Positions 1-6,452 of a stretch of 12,488 nucleotides of DNA are shown piece by piece. This DNA is from an uncultured Fibrobacter sp. (GTDB lineage Bacteria; Fibrobacterota; Fibrobacteria; Fibrobacterales; Fibrobacteraceae): positions 1-12,488 of the forward strand of contig NZ_CALEFV010000109.1 in assembly GCF_937877005.1 (NCBI RefSeq), in the 5' to 3' direction. Position numbers and translations under genes: made by a program. Positions within the stretch are counted from its first letter, which is position 1. Every line of letters starts with the position of its first letter. Under the pieces are notes generated by a model. It saw only the letters and a list, made by a program, of their open reading frames with translations, searched no databases and was not told the origin of the DNA.

Positions 1-944
1 GCACGGCCACCTTCCTTAACCGGCTTAAAGACCTTTTCCTTATAGTAAGTGGAAACAGTCTTTTCGTCTTCGAACAGTTCATACTGCCAGGCGAAGCGCG
101 GGTTGGTTTCGCGTTCCCACATGGTAAGCGGAGAAGCGTTCGCCCAGATCACGCCACCGGCGGTCACGTAGGCACCAAACACGCCGGCACGGATATCCAC
201 GCCGAAGTTCATTTCTTCGTTAATGGACGTGCTATAGAAGTCCGTAGAGTGATCGTAAAGGACTCGTTCGTCGTTCGTGGGAACCTTCGTCGGACGGCTA
301 CCTAGGTAGTTGGAGTAGAGACCCGACAGGTCGAACGGGAAGGAGAGGTTCGTCCACAAGGTCATGTAGGAATTGGGCATCGCCACGATGTTCATGTTAA
401 GAACAGCGTCGATCGGCGTGCGGGCAAGGTCATCCTGGACCCAAGGACTGCGCTTCGAATAATGGAAGTTCTTGACGCGGAAGGCCAAGTAACCGGAAAC
501 CGCCATAGGCAGATCGTCCTTGCCCATGAGCGTCGATTCCATGTTGTTGGAAAGAGTGTCGATGCCTTCTTCCACATTGGTCATCTGCGCCTTGGGGTCA
601 AGATGCTTGGAAGCGTTGACCACGAGCGGCTGATACGGAGCCTGTTCAGCAGGCTTCGAGAAATCCTTCGCGGGAGCTTCGGCGACAGTTTCTGCGGGAG
701 CTTCTTCAACAGGAGCCGAGGGTTCTTCTACAGGAGCTTCGGCAACGGTTTCTTCTTCGGCGGCGCTTTCTTCGGCTGCCGGTTCAGAGGATTCCGCAAC
801 AGATTCTTCGGGTTCGGAAGCTTCGGCGCTTTCTTCGACGGCCGGAGCAGTCTCTTCGGAAGAGACTTCCTCGTCGTCAAACTGAGCCAAAGCCAAAGAC
901 GTGCAGCAAAGCAGAGTCGTAATAAGGGTAGGTAGTTTGCGCAT
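1..944 (-). CDS. Putative outer-membrane protein with acidic Ala/Pro/Glu-rich linker (3' end missing)
   Basis: I do not recognise a named family. The gene starts at ATG 944-942 and is still open at the left edge, so 314 codons are visible and the C-terminus is missing. Residues 1-20 form a clear signal peptide ending in LALA before Gln21. Residues about 22-90 are low complexity, almost only Glu, Ala, Ser, Pro and Val. From about residue 115 the protein alternates polar and aromatic residues (GYLAFRVKNFHYSK, FGVDIRAGVFGAYVTAGG), which suggests beta-strands of an outer-membrane barrel. The start has a good ribosome site (AGAGGA, 5-6 nt spacing) overlapping the stop codon of the upstream gene, 9 nt away, so the two are probably co-translated. 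The secreted location is well supported; the barrel is an inference from residue pattern only. Confidence 0.75.
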   Translation of the reverse strand, partial: MRKLPTLITTLLCCTSLALAQFDDEEVSSEETAPAVEESAEASEPEESVAESSEPAAEESAAEEETVAEAPVEEPSAPVEEAPAETVAEAPAKDFSKPAEQAPYQPLVVNASKHLDPKAQMTNVEEGIDTLSNNMESTLMGKDDLPMAVSGYLAFRVKNFHYSKRSPWVQDDLARTPIDAVLNMNIVAMPNSYMTLWTNLSFPFDLSGLYSNYLGSRPTKVPTNDERVLYDHSTDFYSTSINEEMNFGVDIRAGVFGAYVTAGGVIWANASPLTMWERETNPRFAWQYELFEDEKTVSTYYKEKVFKPVKEGGR

Positions 945-953
945 AAAATCCTC

Positions 954-1697
954 TTAAATCTCGTTACGGAACGGATAGTTCATCGGACCTTCATAGGCCT
1001 TACCGTGCTTCTTGATCACGATATCGTCAATCCAGACCTTGAAGGACTCGTTTTCGTCCTTACGGACTTCAAGACGGAATCCCTTGAAGTTGCTCCAGCT
1101 GAAGGGCAGCATCACTTCGCGGGTGTTCTTGGCATCCCAGTAGACACCGGTCAGGCCGAACAGCTTGAGAGGAATACTGAAATGCTTCCATTCCGTGGTA
1201 ATTTCACCGAGGCTCTTGGAGCGGAGCTTCACCTGGAGCGATTCGCCACCACTCTTCACACCGTCGTCCACAAGCACGAACAGGGCGTTTTCGCCACCCT
1301 TCTCACCCTTGAGCCAGAATTCAAGAACGCCTTCTTCGTAATAGGGAGTCAAGTCGACGGAACCCGCGATACAGATAGCCACGCCGGAATAGTCGCTTGC
1401 GATAAGCTCGATTTCCATAGAAAGGGCACCTTCCATGGCATACTTATCCGTAAGTACCGGTTCGGGGTTTTCACGCGGATACTGGTAGGTATAGCCACCG
1501 CCACGAGGAATGGCCTCGCGCATCACCACGGACACGACATCCTTGTCGGGCCTGAAAGGCTTGGCCGTTTTAGTTACAAATCGAGACTGGTCGCGGTCGC
1601 GGTAATCGCTAAAACCATAACCAGCAAAGGAAAATGACGCTAAAAGGAGTACGCCAAGGGCGCAGATCCAACTTGCTTTTTGCGTATGTTCGTTCAT
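954..1697 (-). CDS. Secreted CBM11/CIA30-like carbohydrate-binding protein
   Basis: This encodes a 247-residue exported protein. I chose ATG 1697-1695, not an upstream in-frame codon at 1754, because it directly gives a signal peptide (charged start, hydrophobic ICALGVLLLASF, cleavage after SFA) and has a GGAG 13 nt upstream. The mature part looks like one beta-sandwich of the galactose-binding-like type: strands such as LSMEIELIASDYSGVAICIAG, VLEFWLKGEKGGENALFVLV, an EWKHFSIPL segment, and a final FKGFRLEVRK...FKVWIDDIVI. That order (LEFWLKG, then W..F.IPL, then WIDDI) is typical of CBM11 and CIA30-like domains, which often bind beta-glucans. There is no catalytic motif. It is first in an operon with the putative outer-membrane gene (9-nt gap) and divergent from the GH5 cellulase, which favours a surface glycan-binding role. 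The ligand is unknown. Confidence 0.72.
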   Translation of the reverse strand: MNEHTQKASWICALGVLLLASFSFAGYGFSDYRDRDQSRFVTKTAKPFRPDKDVVSVVMREAIPRGGGYTYQYPRENPEPVLTDKYAMEGALSMEIELIASDYSGVAICIAGSVDLTPYYEEGVLEFWLKGEKGGENALFVLVDDGVKSGGESLQVKLRSKSLGEITTEWKHFSIPLKLFGLTGVYWDAKNTREVMLPFSWSNFKGFRLEVRKDENESFKVWIDDIVIKKHGKAYEGPMNYPFRNEI

Positions 1698-1788
1698 AAT
1701 ATCTAAAAATCTCCAGATACGGACCGCTACAATATAACTTGTTTTTACGAGCATTAGGTATTCCCTTTCGAAAAAAAACTTCCATAGC

Positions 1789-1820
1789 GGGGCGTTTCGC
1801 CCCTATTTTTTGCTTTTTTT
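1789..1820 (+). terminator. Intrinsic terminator-like hairpin ahead of the GH5 gene
   Basis: The arms GGGGCG (1789-1794) and CGCCCC (1798-1803) pair perfectly around a TTT loop and are followed on the plus strand by TATTTTTT and a second run of seven T at 1814-1820. This is a textbook rho-independent layout for rightward transcription. Read leftward there is also a run of eight U, but it starts about 10 nt past the stem, so that direction is weaker. It lies about 130 bp upstream of the cellulase start, with no rightward gene before it. Confidence 0.6.
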
Positions 1821-1890
1821 ACGGATTTTTTGCGGTTTCTAGAGTAAACACATTATTTTTTCCTAGCCCCTATCATAGACCCCAAAAAAG

Positions 1891-1913
1891 TGTAATTTTT
1901 AGTTTAAATTACA
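1891..1913. promoter_or_regulatory. Operator-like inverted repeat upstream of the GH5 gene
   Basis: TGTAATTT (1891-1898) and AAATTACA (1906-1913) form a perfect 8-bp inverted repeat with a 7-bp spacer, ending 23 bp before the GH5 start codon. Size and symmetry suit a dimeric regulator site; the RNA could also fold as a weak hairpin just ahead of the ribosome site. An ATTACAA word inside the right arm (1908-1914) recurs at 1921-1927. No regulator can be named. Confidence 0.35.
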
Positions 1914-1936
1914 AACCCCTATTACAAGAGGTATAC

Positions 1937-3097
1937 ATGTTTTCTCCCCGTACGCTTTCCGCATTGACGATTGCCTGCACACTTGCGCTGACCGCTTGTA
2001 GCGAAGATAGCAAACACGATCCAGTCGCCCCCGTCGAAGAAGATGAAGGAACCGCCGCGGTTCCGGTAGACTATTCCCAGGGCCGCGCCATGAACAAGCG
2101 TCTTGGCAAAGGAATCAACCTCGGCAACTCCTGGGATTCCCAAGGAAACCGCCTGGACTGCAGCTGGGGCAACTGCATTGATGACAAGGATTTCGCCACC
2201 ATCAAGAATGCCGGGTTCAATTCCATTCGTCTGCCAGTCCGCTGGCAGTATGATTCCGACTACAGTACGCACACCGTCGATCCCGAGCGCCTCGCCGGAG
2301 TCAAGGAAGACATTCAGCTGGCCATAGACCAGGGACTCGCCGTCGTCGTGAACTTCCACCACTACGTGGAATTGAACAACCTCTGCAGCGCCAAGAACCG
2401 CGGCAACGCGGACTCCACGGCCCTTTACGAAGAGGAACGCGCACACTTCCTCGCCCTGTGGGACCAAGTTTCCAAAGAACTGAACTCCTTCCCCGATGAC
2501 ATGCTCGTCCTTGAAATCCTGAACGAACCGACCTGCCCCAACGCAGACGACGTCAACGACCTGATGAATTCGGCCTACTCCGTCATCAGGAAGAACGCCC
2601 CGGGCAAGACAATCATGTTCGAAGCCTATCATGCCGCCAAGTTTGCCGACCTGAAGGCACTCAAGCTCCCTCAGGACGGAAACATCATCTATTCGGGCCA
2701 CTATTACGAACCCTATGGCTATAGCCACCAGGGACACAGCTACAGCTGTACCGGCGATGCCGCCTACGCCAATACGGCAAGGGCAGATCTCGGAACCTAC
2801 GTAAAGATGGCCACAGAACTCTACCCCGACGTAAATGGCGGCCACGTGCCCATGAACATGGGTGAATTCGGCATCTCGGGCGGAACGGATCGCGCAAACA
2901 AGAATATGTGCAACGCCGGCGACCAGCTGCCTTCGGCTAGAATGAAGGCTCAGTGGGCCCAGAAGTCCATCGAGGCCGCTGAACTCTTCGACATTTCCTG
3001 GCACTACTGGGGATTCACCCTTGTCGGAGGATTCGAGGCCTACGACCGCGATAACGACACCTGGTTCGAAGGGTTCCCGGCCGCATTCGGCCTGTAA
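1937..3097 (+). CDS. Lipoprotein GH5 endoglucanase (cellulase family A)
   Basis: This encodes a 386-residue glycoside hydrolase family 5 enzyme, expected to cut internal beta-1,4-glucan or related links with retention of configuration. The start at 1937 (AGAGG 6 nt upstream) gives a lipoprotein signal with lipobox LTAC and acylated Cys21; the longer open frame from 1739 would bury this signal. An acidic, Pro-containing linker follows. The TIM-barrel motifs occur in order: GINLGNSWD, FNSIRLPVRW, NFHHY (His141-His142), EILNEPT with Glu197 as acid/base, GHYYEPY (His255, Tyr257), MGEFG with Glu310 as nucleophile, and ISWHYWGF (Trp355). All key residues are present and the protein ends with the catalytic domain: no CBM and no secretion domain. 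Six further cysteines (75, 80, 150, 200, 271, 325) could form disulfides. It resembles GH5_4-type enzymes, but the subfamily is uncertain. Lipid anchoring implies a cell-bound enzyme handling short glucans. Confidence 0.93.
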   Translation: MFSPRTLSALTIACTLALTACSEDSKHDPVAPVEEDEGTAAVPVDYSQGRAMNKRLGKGINLGNSWDSQGNRLDCSWGNCIDDKDFATIKNAGFNSIRLPVRWQYDSDYSTHTVDPERLAGVKEDIQLAIDQGLAVVVNFHHYVELNNLCSAKNRGNADSTALYEEERAHFLALWDQVSKELNSFPDDMLVLEILNEPTCPNADDVNDLMNSAYSVIRKNAPGKTIMFEAYHAAKFADLKALKLPQDGNIIYSGHYYEPYGYSHQGHSYSCTGDAAYANTARADLGTYVKMATELYPDVNGGHVPMNMGEFGISGGTDRANKNMCNAGDQLPSARMKAQWAQKSIEAAELFDISWHYWGFTLVGGFEAYDRDNDTWFEGFPAAFGL

Positions 3098-3104
3098 GGG
3101 ATCT

Positions 3105-3123
3105 GCTTTTAAGGGCTAAAAGC
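3105..3123. terminator. Short stem-loop between convergent GH5 and lpxA genes
   Basis: GCTTTTA (3105-3111) and TAAAAGC (3117-3123) form a perfect 7-bp stem with a 5-nt loop, filling nearly all of the 26-bp gap between the two converging stop codons. No T-run follows on either strand, so it is at best a weak bidirectional terminator or a 3'-end stabilising hairpin. Confidence 0.35.
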
Positions 3124-3891
3124 CTACGGGCGAACGAGCGAACCGCCCCAATGTTCATCGAAAAAGGCTTGGAACAAAGGTTCCGGGCCTTTTTTTAATT
3201 CCTCTACGACTTCGGCAACAGGACGCTTGCCGCGGTAAAGTTCCCGATAAGCACGAGACAGGGCCTGAACGCGTTCTTCGGGGAATTCTTCCGGATGGAG
3301 CCGCAAGGCGTGCAGATTCAAGGCTCCGTAACGGATCGGGTTGCCAAAAGCCTTGGTGCAGGGCGGCACATCGCGGTCAACCTTGTGAGTTCCCCCTACG
3401 AAAGCGTAGGCGCCAACCTGATTGCGCTGCTGAATTGCAGTCACGCCGCCAATAGTCGCATACTCTCCAATACGCACATGTCCGCCGAGCTGGCAACCGT
3501 TCGCGATGACGACTCCAGTCCTGATATCGCAATCGTGGGCAATATGCGAATACGCCATAATCAATACTTTATCTGCAACATGCGTACAACCCCCACCCTG
3601 GACGGTTCCGCGATTCAAGGTGCAGTATTCGCGGATGATGCAATCTTCGCCTATTTCAAGCCGCGTAGGTTCCCCCGAATACTTGAGGTCCTGCGGCGGG
3701 GCCCCGAGAATGGCGCCATCGTAAACATGCACGTTCTTTCCAATGGAGACGCCCCCATACACATGGACGCGAGACTCCAAAACAACTCCTTCGGCAATTT
3801 CTGCGCCTGCATCGACAAGACACCAGGGACCAACAACAGCGGACTCATGTATTTTGGCTTGTGGGCTTACAAATGCAGAAGGGTGAATCAT
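3124..3891 (-). CDS. lpxA: Acyl-ACP--UDP-N-acetylglucosamine O-acyltransferase
   Basis: LpxA carries out the first step of lipid A synthesis, moving a 3-hydroxyacyl chain from ACP to the 3-OH of UDP-GlcNAc in the cytoplasm. The 255-residue length matches the family. The N-terminal two thirds are hexapeptide repeats of a left-handed beta-helix, followed by a helical C-terminal part. The signature PPQDLKYSGEPTRLEIGEDC at 65-84 and the HIAHDC motif are present; His119 corresponds to catalytic His125 of the E. coli enzyme with a constant 6-residue offset, and His138 to His144. The His160 position is Gln154 here. Gly167 matches the acyl-chain ruler Gly173 of E. coli, suggesting a long chain such as C14. 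It stands alone, without lpxD, fabZ or lpxB beside it, and no clear ribosome site precedes ATG 3891-3889. Its presence shows a Gram-negative envelope with LPS. Confidence 0.95.
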   Translation of the reverse strand: MIHPSAFVSPQAKIHESAVVGPWCLVDAGAEIAEGVVLESRVHVYGGVSIGKNVHVYDGAILGAPPQDLKYSGEPTRLEIGEDCIIREYCTLNRGTVQGGGCTHVADKVLIMAYSHIAHDCDIRTGVVIANGCQLGGHVRIGEYATIGGVTAIQQRNQVGAYAFVGGTHKVDRDVPPCTKAFGNPIRYGALNLHALRLHPEEFPEERVQALSRAYRELYRGKRPVAEVVEELKKGPEPLFQAFFDEHWGGSLVRP

Positions 3892-3932
3892 GGCTAGAAA
3901 TTTAGCAATTTGTTTTTTCTACATTTTGCCGC
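3892..3932. promoter_or_regulatory. Divergent promoter gap between lpxA and the GT2 gene
   Basis: These 41 bp are all that separates two divergent start codons, so overlapping promoters or very short leaders are expected. The stretch is AT-rich, with a near-palindrome GCTAGAAATTTAGC at 3893-3906 and a TACATT box at 3920-3925. No consensus -35 box and no Shine-Dalgarno sequence is seen for either gene. Confidence 0.4.
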
Positions 3933-5036
3933 ATGGGTGGTATAATCATCGCATGCCTCACCGCGCTTTACGTGCTCCTGTTCCTATTCTTTATCATAGG
4001 ACTGGTACGCACGCACCGCTACAAAGGCCCCAAGGCGACCCCAAGCGTATCGGTGGTCGTCCCCATGCGAAACGAAGAAGAATTCGCACAGCGTACGCTC
4101 GAGGCCCTAGCCGAGCAGGACTATACGGGCGAATGGGAAGTCATCTGTGTCGATGACCGCTCCACGGATTCCACGAAGGAGATTCTCGAGAAATTCGCCG
4201 CCACCCACCCGCGTTTCAGGGTGCTGTCGCTGTCGCAGGACTTGCCGGTTATCGCAAGCCCCAAGAAGCGCGCCCTCGAAAGCGCCTTCAAGATCGCGAA
4301 AAACGAAGTGCTTTTGACGATGGATGCGGACTGCATTCCGCGCAAGAGCTGGATCACCGCCATGGCGGGGCGCTTCGTGGACGGCATATGCATTGTGCAG
4401 GGGCCCAAGCAGAACAACGGCAGCCGCACCATGCCGCACCTGTACCAGAAACTGGAAACGCTCGGCTACACGGCGATGGAAGCGGCCGGATTCAGCTGGG
4501 GACACCCGATTGTAGCATCCGCCGCATGTCTCGCCTATAAAAAGGAACTGTTTTTTGAGGTGGGCGGCTTCGGCGACCTCATCAACCTCTCGAGCGGCGA
4601 CGACGACATGCTCATCCACAAGATGATGAAGATTCCGGGTACGAAGGTCTGCTACAACCTGGACAAGGATGCAGTCATCGAAACGGCGCCGGTGCACACC
4701 TGGAAGCAACTCTTTAACCAGCGCGCCCGCTGGAGCAGCAATGGAACCAATTACGAAAGCAAGGCCTACGTTCTGCTCCTGACCCTGATTTACACCTATT
4801 ACATCTGGATGTTCGCAAGCCCCTGGTGCGTCGCATTCCTCGATTGCCCTTGGCAGTGGTGTGCGTTCAGTATCCTTCCCAAGATTGTCGTTGATTTCGT
4901 TTTTCTAATGATCGCATCCTGGAAGCTACATTCCAAGCGCAGAATGCTCGCCTTCATTCCAACCGAACTGATTCAGATTCCGATGATCGTCTTCGCCGTA
5001 CCGGCGGGAATTACCGGAATGTTCAGGTGGAAGTAA
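3933..5036 (+). CDS. Membrane-bound family 2 glycosyltransferase
   Basis: This 367-residue inverting glycosyltransferase would use a nucleotide-sugar on the cytoplasmic face of the inner membrane. Residues 3-24 form a first membrane helix. The GT-A domain follows: SVSVVVPMRNEEE at 38-50, VDDRSTDST at 73-81, the metal-binding DAD at 131-133, the acceptor-side SSGDDD at 220-225 and the QRARW motif at 263-267. Three or so hydrophobic segments (about 278-300, 305-325, 340-362) close the protein. QxxRW with C-terminal membrane helices is shared by processive synthases and many lipid-linked or glycolipid transferases, but four or fewer helices make a polysaccharide synthase less likely. Donor and acceptor cannot be named. 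The neighbouring lpxA hints at an envelope glycan but does not prove it. ATG 3933 lacks a clear ribosome site; a later start would lose the first helix. Confidence 0.88.
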   Translation: MGGIIIACLTALYVLLFLFFIIGLVRTHRYKGPKATPSVSVVVPMRNEEEFAQRTLEALAEQDYTGEWEVICVDDRSTDSTKEILEKFAATHPRFRVLSLSQDLPVIASPKKRALESAFKIAKNEVLLTMDADCIPRKSWITAMAGRFVDGICIVQGPKQNNGSRTMPHLYQKLETLGYTAMEAAGFSWGHPIVASAACLAYKKELFFEVGGFGDLINLSSGDDDMLIHKMMKIPGTKVCYNLDKDAVIETAPVHTWKQLFNQRARWSSNGTNYESKAYVLLLTLIYTYYIWMFASPWCVAFLDCPWQWCAFSILPKIVVDFVFLMIASWKLHSKRRMLAFIPTELIQIPMIVFAVPAGITGMFRWK

Positions 5037-5056
5037 TCAAATGTGAAGTACGCGAC

Positions 5057-5107
5057 GCGTAATGTGCGATTATTAATTCCACACTACGCATTCCACATTA
5101 CACATTC
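5057..5107. repeat. Dyad plus 14-bp tandem repeat between convergent genes
   Basis: A 14-bp unit beginning ATTCCACA is repeated at 5076-5089 and 5090-5103, with a partial third copy at 5104-5107. The second copy runs through the stop codon (5098-5100) of the leftward gene. The word GCGTAATGTG at 5057-5066 pairs with CACACTACGC at 5080-5089 with one mismatch, which becomes a G-U pair in the leftward transcript, giving a 10-bp RNA stem. GTAATGTG (5059-5066) also pairs perfectly with CACATTAC (5094-5101), so two folds compete. No T-run follows, so it is not a classic terminator. It may be a copy of a dispersed intergenic repeat. Confidence 0.6.
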
Positions 5108-6438
5108 TTTCTCGCCCAAGCGACGGCTTCGTCTGCATTTTTGATTTCGCCATCGAGCTGGAGTTCGAAACTCGCCTTGATGACCTCACCCATCTGCTTG
5201 CCCGGCTTCACCCCCATATCCATGAGCATCTTCCCCGTGAGATAGGGTTGCGGGGCAGCTTCTACTAGATCAAGCGCACTTGCCGCATTCCAGAACCTGC
5301 CGGCAAAGCACTCTCCATCGGCCGTAGCCCCCGCATAATGTTCGCGAGGAGTACATTTCACAAGCAAGCCCAGCAATTTCAAGCCACCGAGCTTTACCGC
5401 AAGACGCCGAAGCGAAGAAGCTTCATTAATGACGGCCGGATCCAGTTCCTGGAAAGCCGTCAGAAGTGGCGGCACCACCTTGAGCAAATGCGCTTCGTTC
5501 GTAATGCGTTCAAGGAACTTGAGTGAAGTCTCGGCACTGCCACACAAAAGGGCTGCAAACGCAAATTCCATCGTCTGCGCTTCGGAAAGATCGCACAGGT
5601 CGGCTTTAGACGGGCCTGCATCAGGCTGCCCGGCAGCAATACATGCATCACGCAGTTCCGCCATGTTGTCGAGAATATCACCGAGAAGTTCCCACGAGCC
5701 ATCGAACGGACGGATTTCTGGGAAGTATTCATCGAGCCTTATATCCAGAAAGGCGCGGAGCCCGAGAGACGGTTTGCCCGGCTTCAGGAGCCACTTCTTG
5801 AATTCCTCGAACAGACGCTCAACGGAAAGATCGTCGAGCGAGAGCGTGCGGCAGAGCTCGACCGTCTCGGGAGCGAGCGTACAGCCGAAACGGCTCGCAA
5901 ATTGCACTCCGCGCAGGATGCGCAAGGAGTCTTCGGCAAAGGCGGGTCCCACATGGCGCAGCGTATGGAGTTTCAGGTCTTCGATACCGCCATACGGATC
6001 GCAAAGAGTCAAGTCCGGAAGTTCCATGCCCATCGCATTGATTGTAAAGTCCCTGCGGAGCGCCGCCTCCTTGAAACTGAGCTTTTCGTCGGTATGTACC
6101 ACGAAACCGCGGTGACCATAACCGACCTTGCTTTCGGTGCGGGGAAACGAAAAATCGAGCGAGAGGCCCTTCATTGCCAAATGAATGACGCCGAACGCCT
6201 TTCCGACCAGGTTCGTGCGACCATATTTCGAAAGGAGCGGAACTAGAGCATCTTGAGCCATGTCGTAAACTTCGATATCGTAATCGCGGCAGGATTTTCC
6301 AAGAAGCGCATCGCGGACCCAGCCGCCTACCAGAAAGGCACGGCCACCCGCCTCACGGATATCGCCCGCAATTTTAAGCAAGCGTCCGGGAAGATCCGGT
6401 TCGAACCACTCGCCTGAAAGCGTCTGCACCTTGACCAT
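5098..6438 (-). CDS. cca: CCA tRNA nucleotidyltransferase / poly(A) polymerase family protein
   Basis: A 446-residue class II nucleotidyltransferase, most likely adding or repairing the 3' CCA end of tRNAs using CTP and ATP. The head domain carries the family motifs in order: LVGGWVRDALLG at 36-47, the metal-binding DYDIE with Asp52 and Asp54, LDFSFPR with a further acidic residue Asp95, RRDFTINAM at 128-136, DPYGGIEDL at 147-155, and the base-selecting AEDSLRILRGVQFASRF at 168-184 with Glu169, Asp170, Arg173 and Arg176. The C-terminal half is helical and I see no HD phosphohydrolase motif, unlike E. coli Cca. Poly(A) polymerases share the same core, so the exact activity (CCA, A-only or CC-only adding) is not settled. 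It is last in a four-gene operon; AGGGAG just after the preceding stop codon, 14 nt away, serves as the ribosome site. Confidence 0.85.
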   Translation of the reverse strand: MVKVQTLSGEWFEPDLPGRLLKIAGDIREAGGRAFLVGGWVRDALLGKSCRDYDIEVYDMAQDALVPLLSKYGRTNLVGKAFGVIHLAMKGLSLDFSFPRTESKVGYGHRGFVVHTDEKLSFKEAALRRDFTINAMGMELPDLTLCDPYGGIEDLKLHTLRHVGPAFAEDSLRILRGVQFASRFGCTLAPETVELCRTLSLDDLSVERLFEEFKKWLLKPGKPSLGLRAFLDIRLDEYFPEIRPFDGSWELLGDILDNMAELRDACIAAGQPDAGPSKADLCDLSEAQTMEFAFAALLCGSAETSLKFLERITNEAHLLKVVPPLLTAFQELDPAVINEASSLRRLAVKLGGLKLLGLLVKCTPREHYAGATADGECFAGRFWNAASALDLVEAAPQPYLTGKMLMDMGVKPGKQMGEVIKASFELQLDGEIKNADEAVAWARKNV

Positions 6439-6452
6439 CGGAGATGTGCTCC

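Larger units (their letters stand above)
1698..1936. promoter_or_regulatory. Divergent control region between glycan-binding operon and GH5 gene
   Basis: This 239-bp AT-rich stretch contains no convincing gene. It must carry promoters for the leftward operon and the rightward cellulase gene. For the leftward operon a TATATT -10-like box lies on the minus strand at 1736-1731, giving a leader of roughly 27 nt; no good -35 box is visible. For the rightward gene no consensus pair is clear; TATCAT at 1871-1876 is a weak -10 candidate. Other structure: a terminator-like hairpin (1789-1811), an inverted repeat (1891-1913) and three copies of CCCCTAT (1800-1806, 1867-1873, 1916-1922). The GH5 start has AGAGG 6 nt upstream. 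Confidence 0.6.

Noticed and set aside
462..935. Plus-strand 157-codon frame, rich in Phe and Gly
   Set aside because: It is the antisense of the Glu/Ala-rich linker (GAA read backward gives TTC), with no ribosome site; the minus-strand frame has a signal peptide and a good start.
1698..1754. 19-codon N-terminal extension of the CBM11-like protein
   Set aside because: It would bury the signal peptide and run through the likely promoter; ATG 1697 gives a normal signal sequence.
1739..1936. 66-codon N-terminal extension of the GH5 frame
   Set aside because: It spans the terminator hairpin and AT-rich leader and would place the lipoprotein signal inside the protein; ATG 1937 has a proper ribosome site.
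1922..3004. 360-codon minus-strand frame opposite the GH5 gene
   Set aside because: Long antisense frames arise from the codon bias of the real gene. It has no family motif, while the plus strand carries complete GH5 catalytic motifs.
3938..3946. TGGTATAAT, a perfect extended -10 box
   Set aside because: It lies inside the GT2 gene's first codons with no suitable -35 box, and its transcript would lack the start codon and first membrane helix. It is explained by codons for Gly-Ile-Ile.
5429..6115. 228-codon plus-strand frame opposite the CCA/PAP gene
   Set aside because: Ser/Arg-rich shadow frame without motifs; the minus strand carries all class II nucleotidyltransferase motifs.
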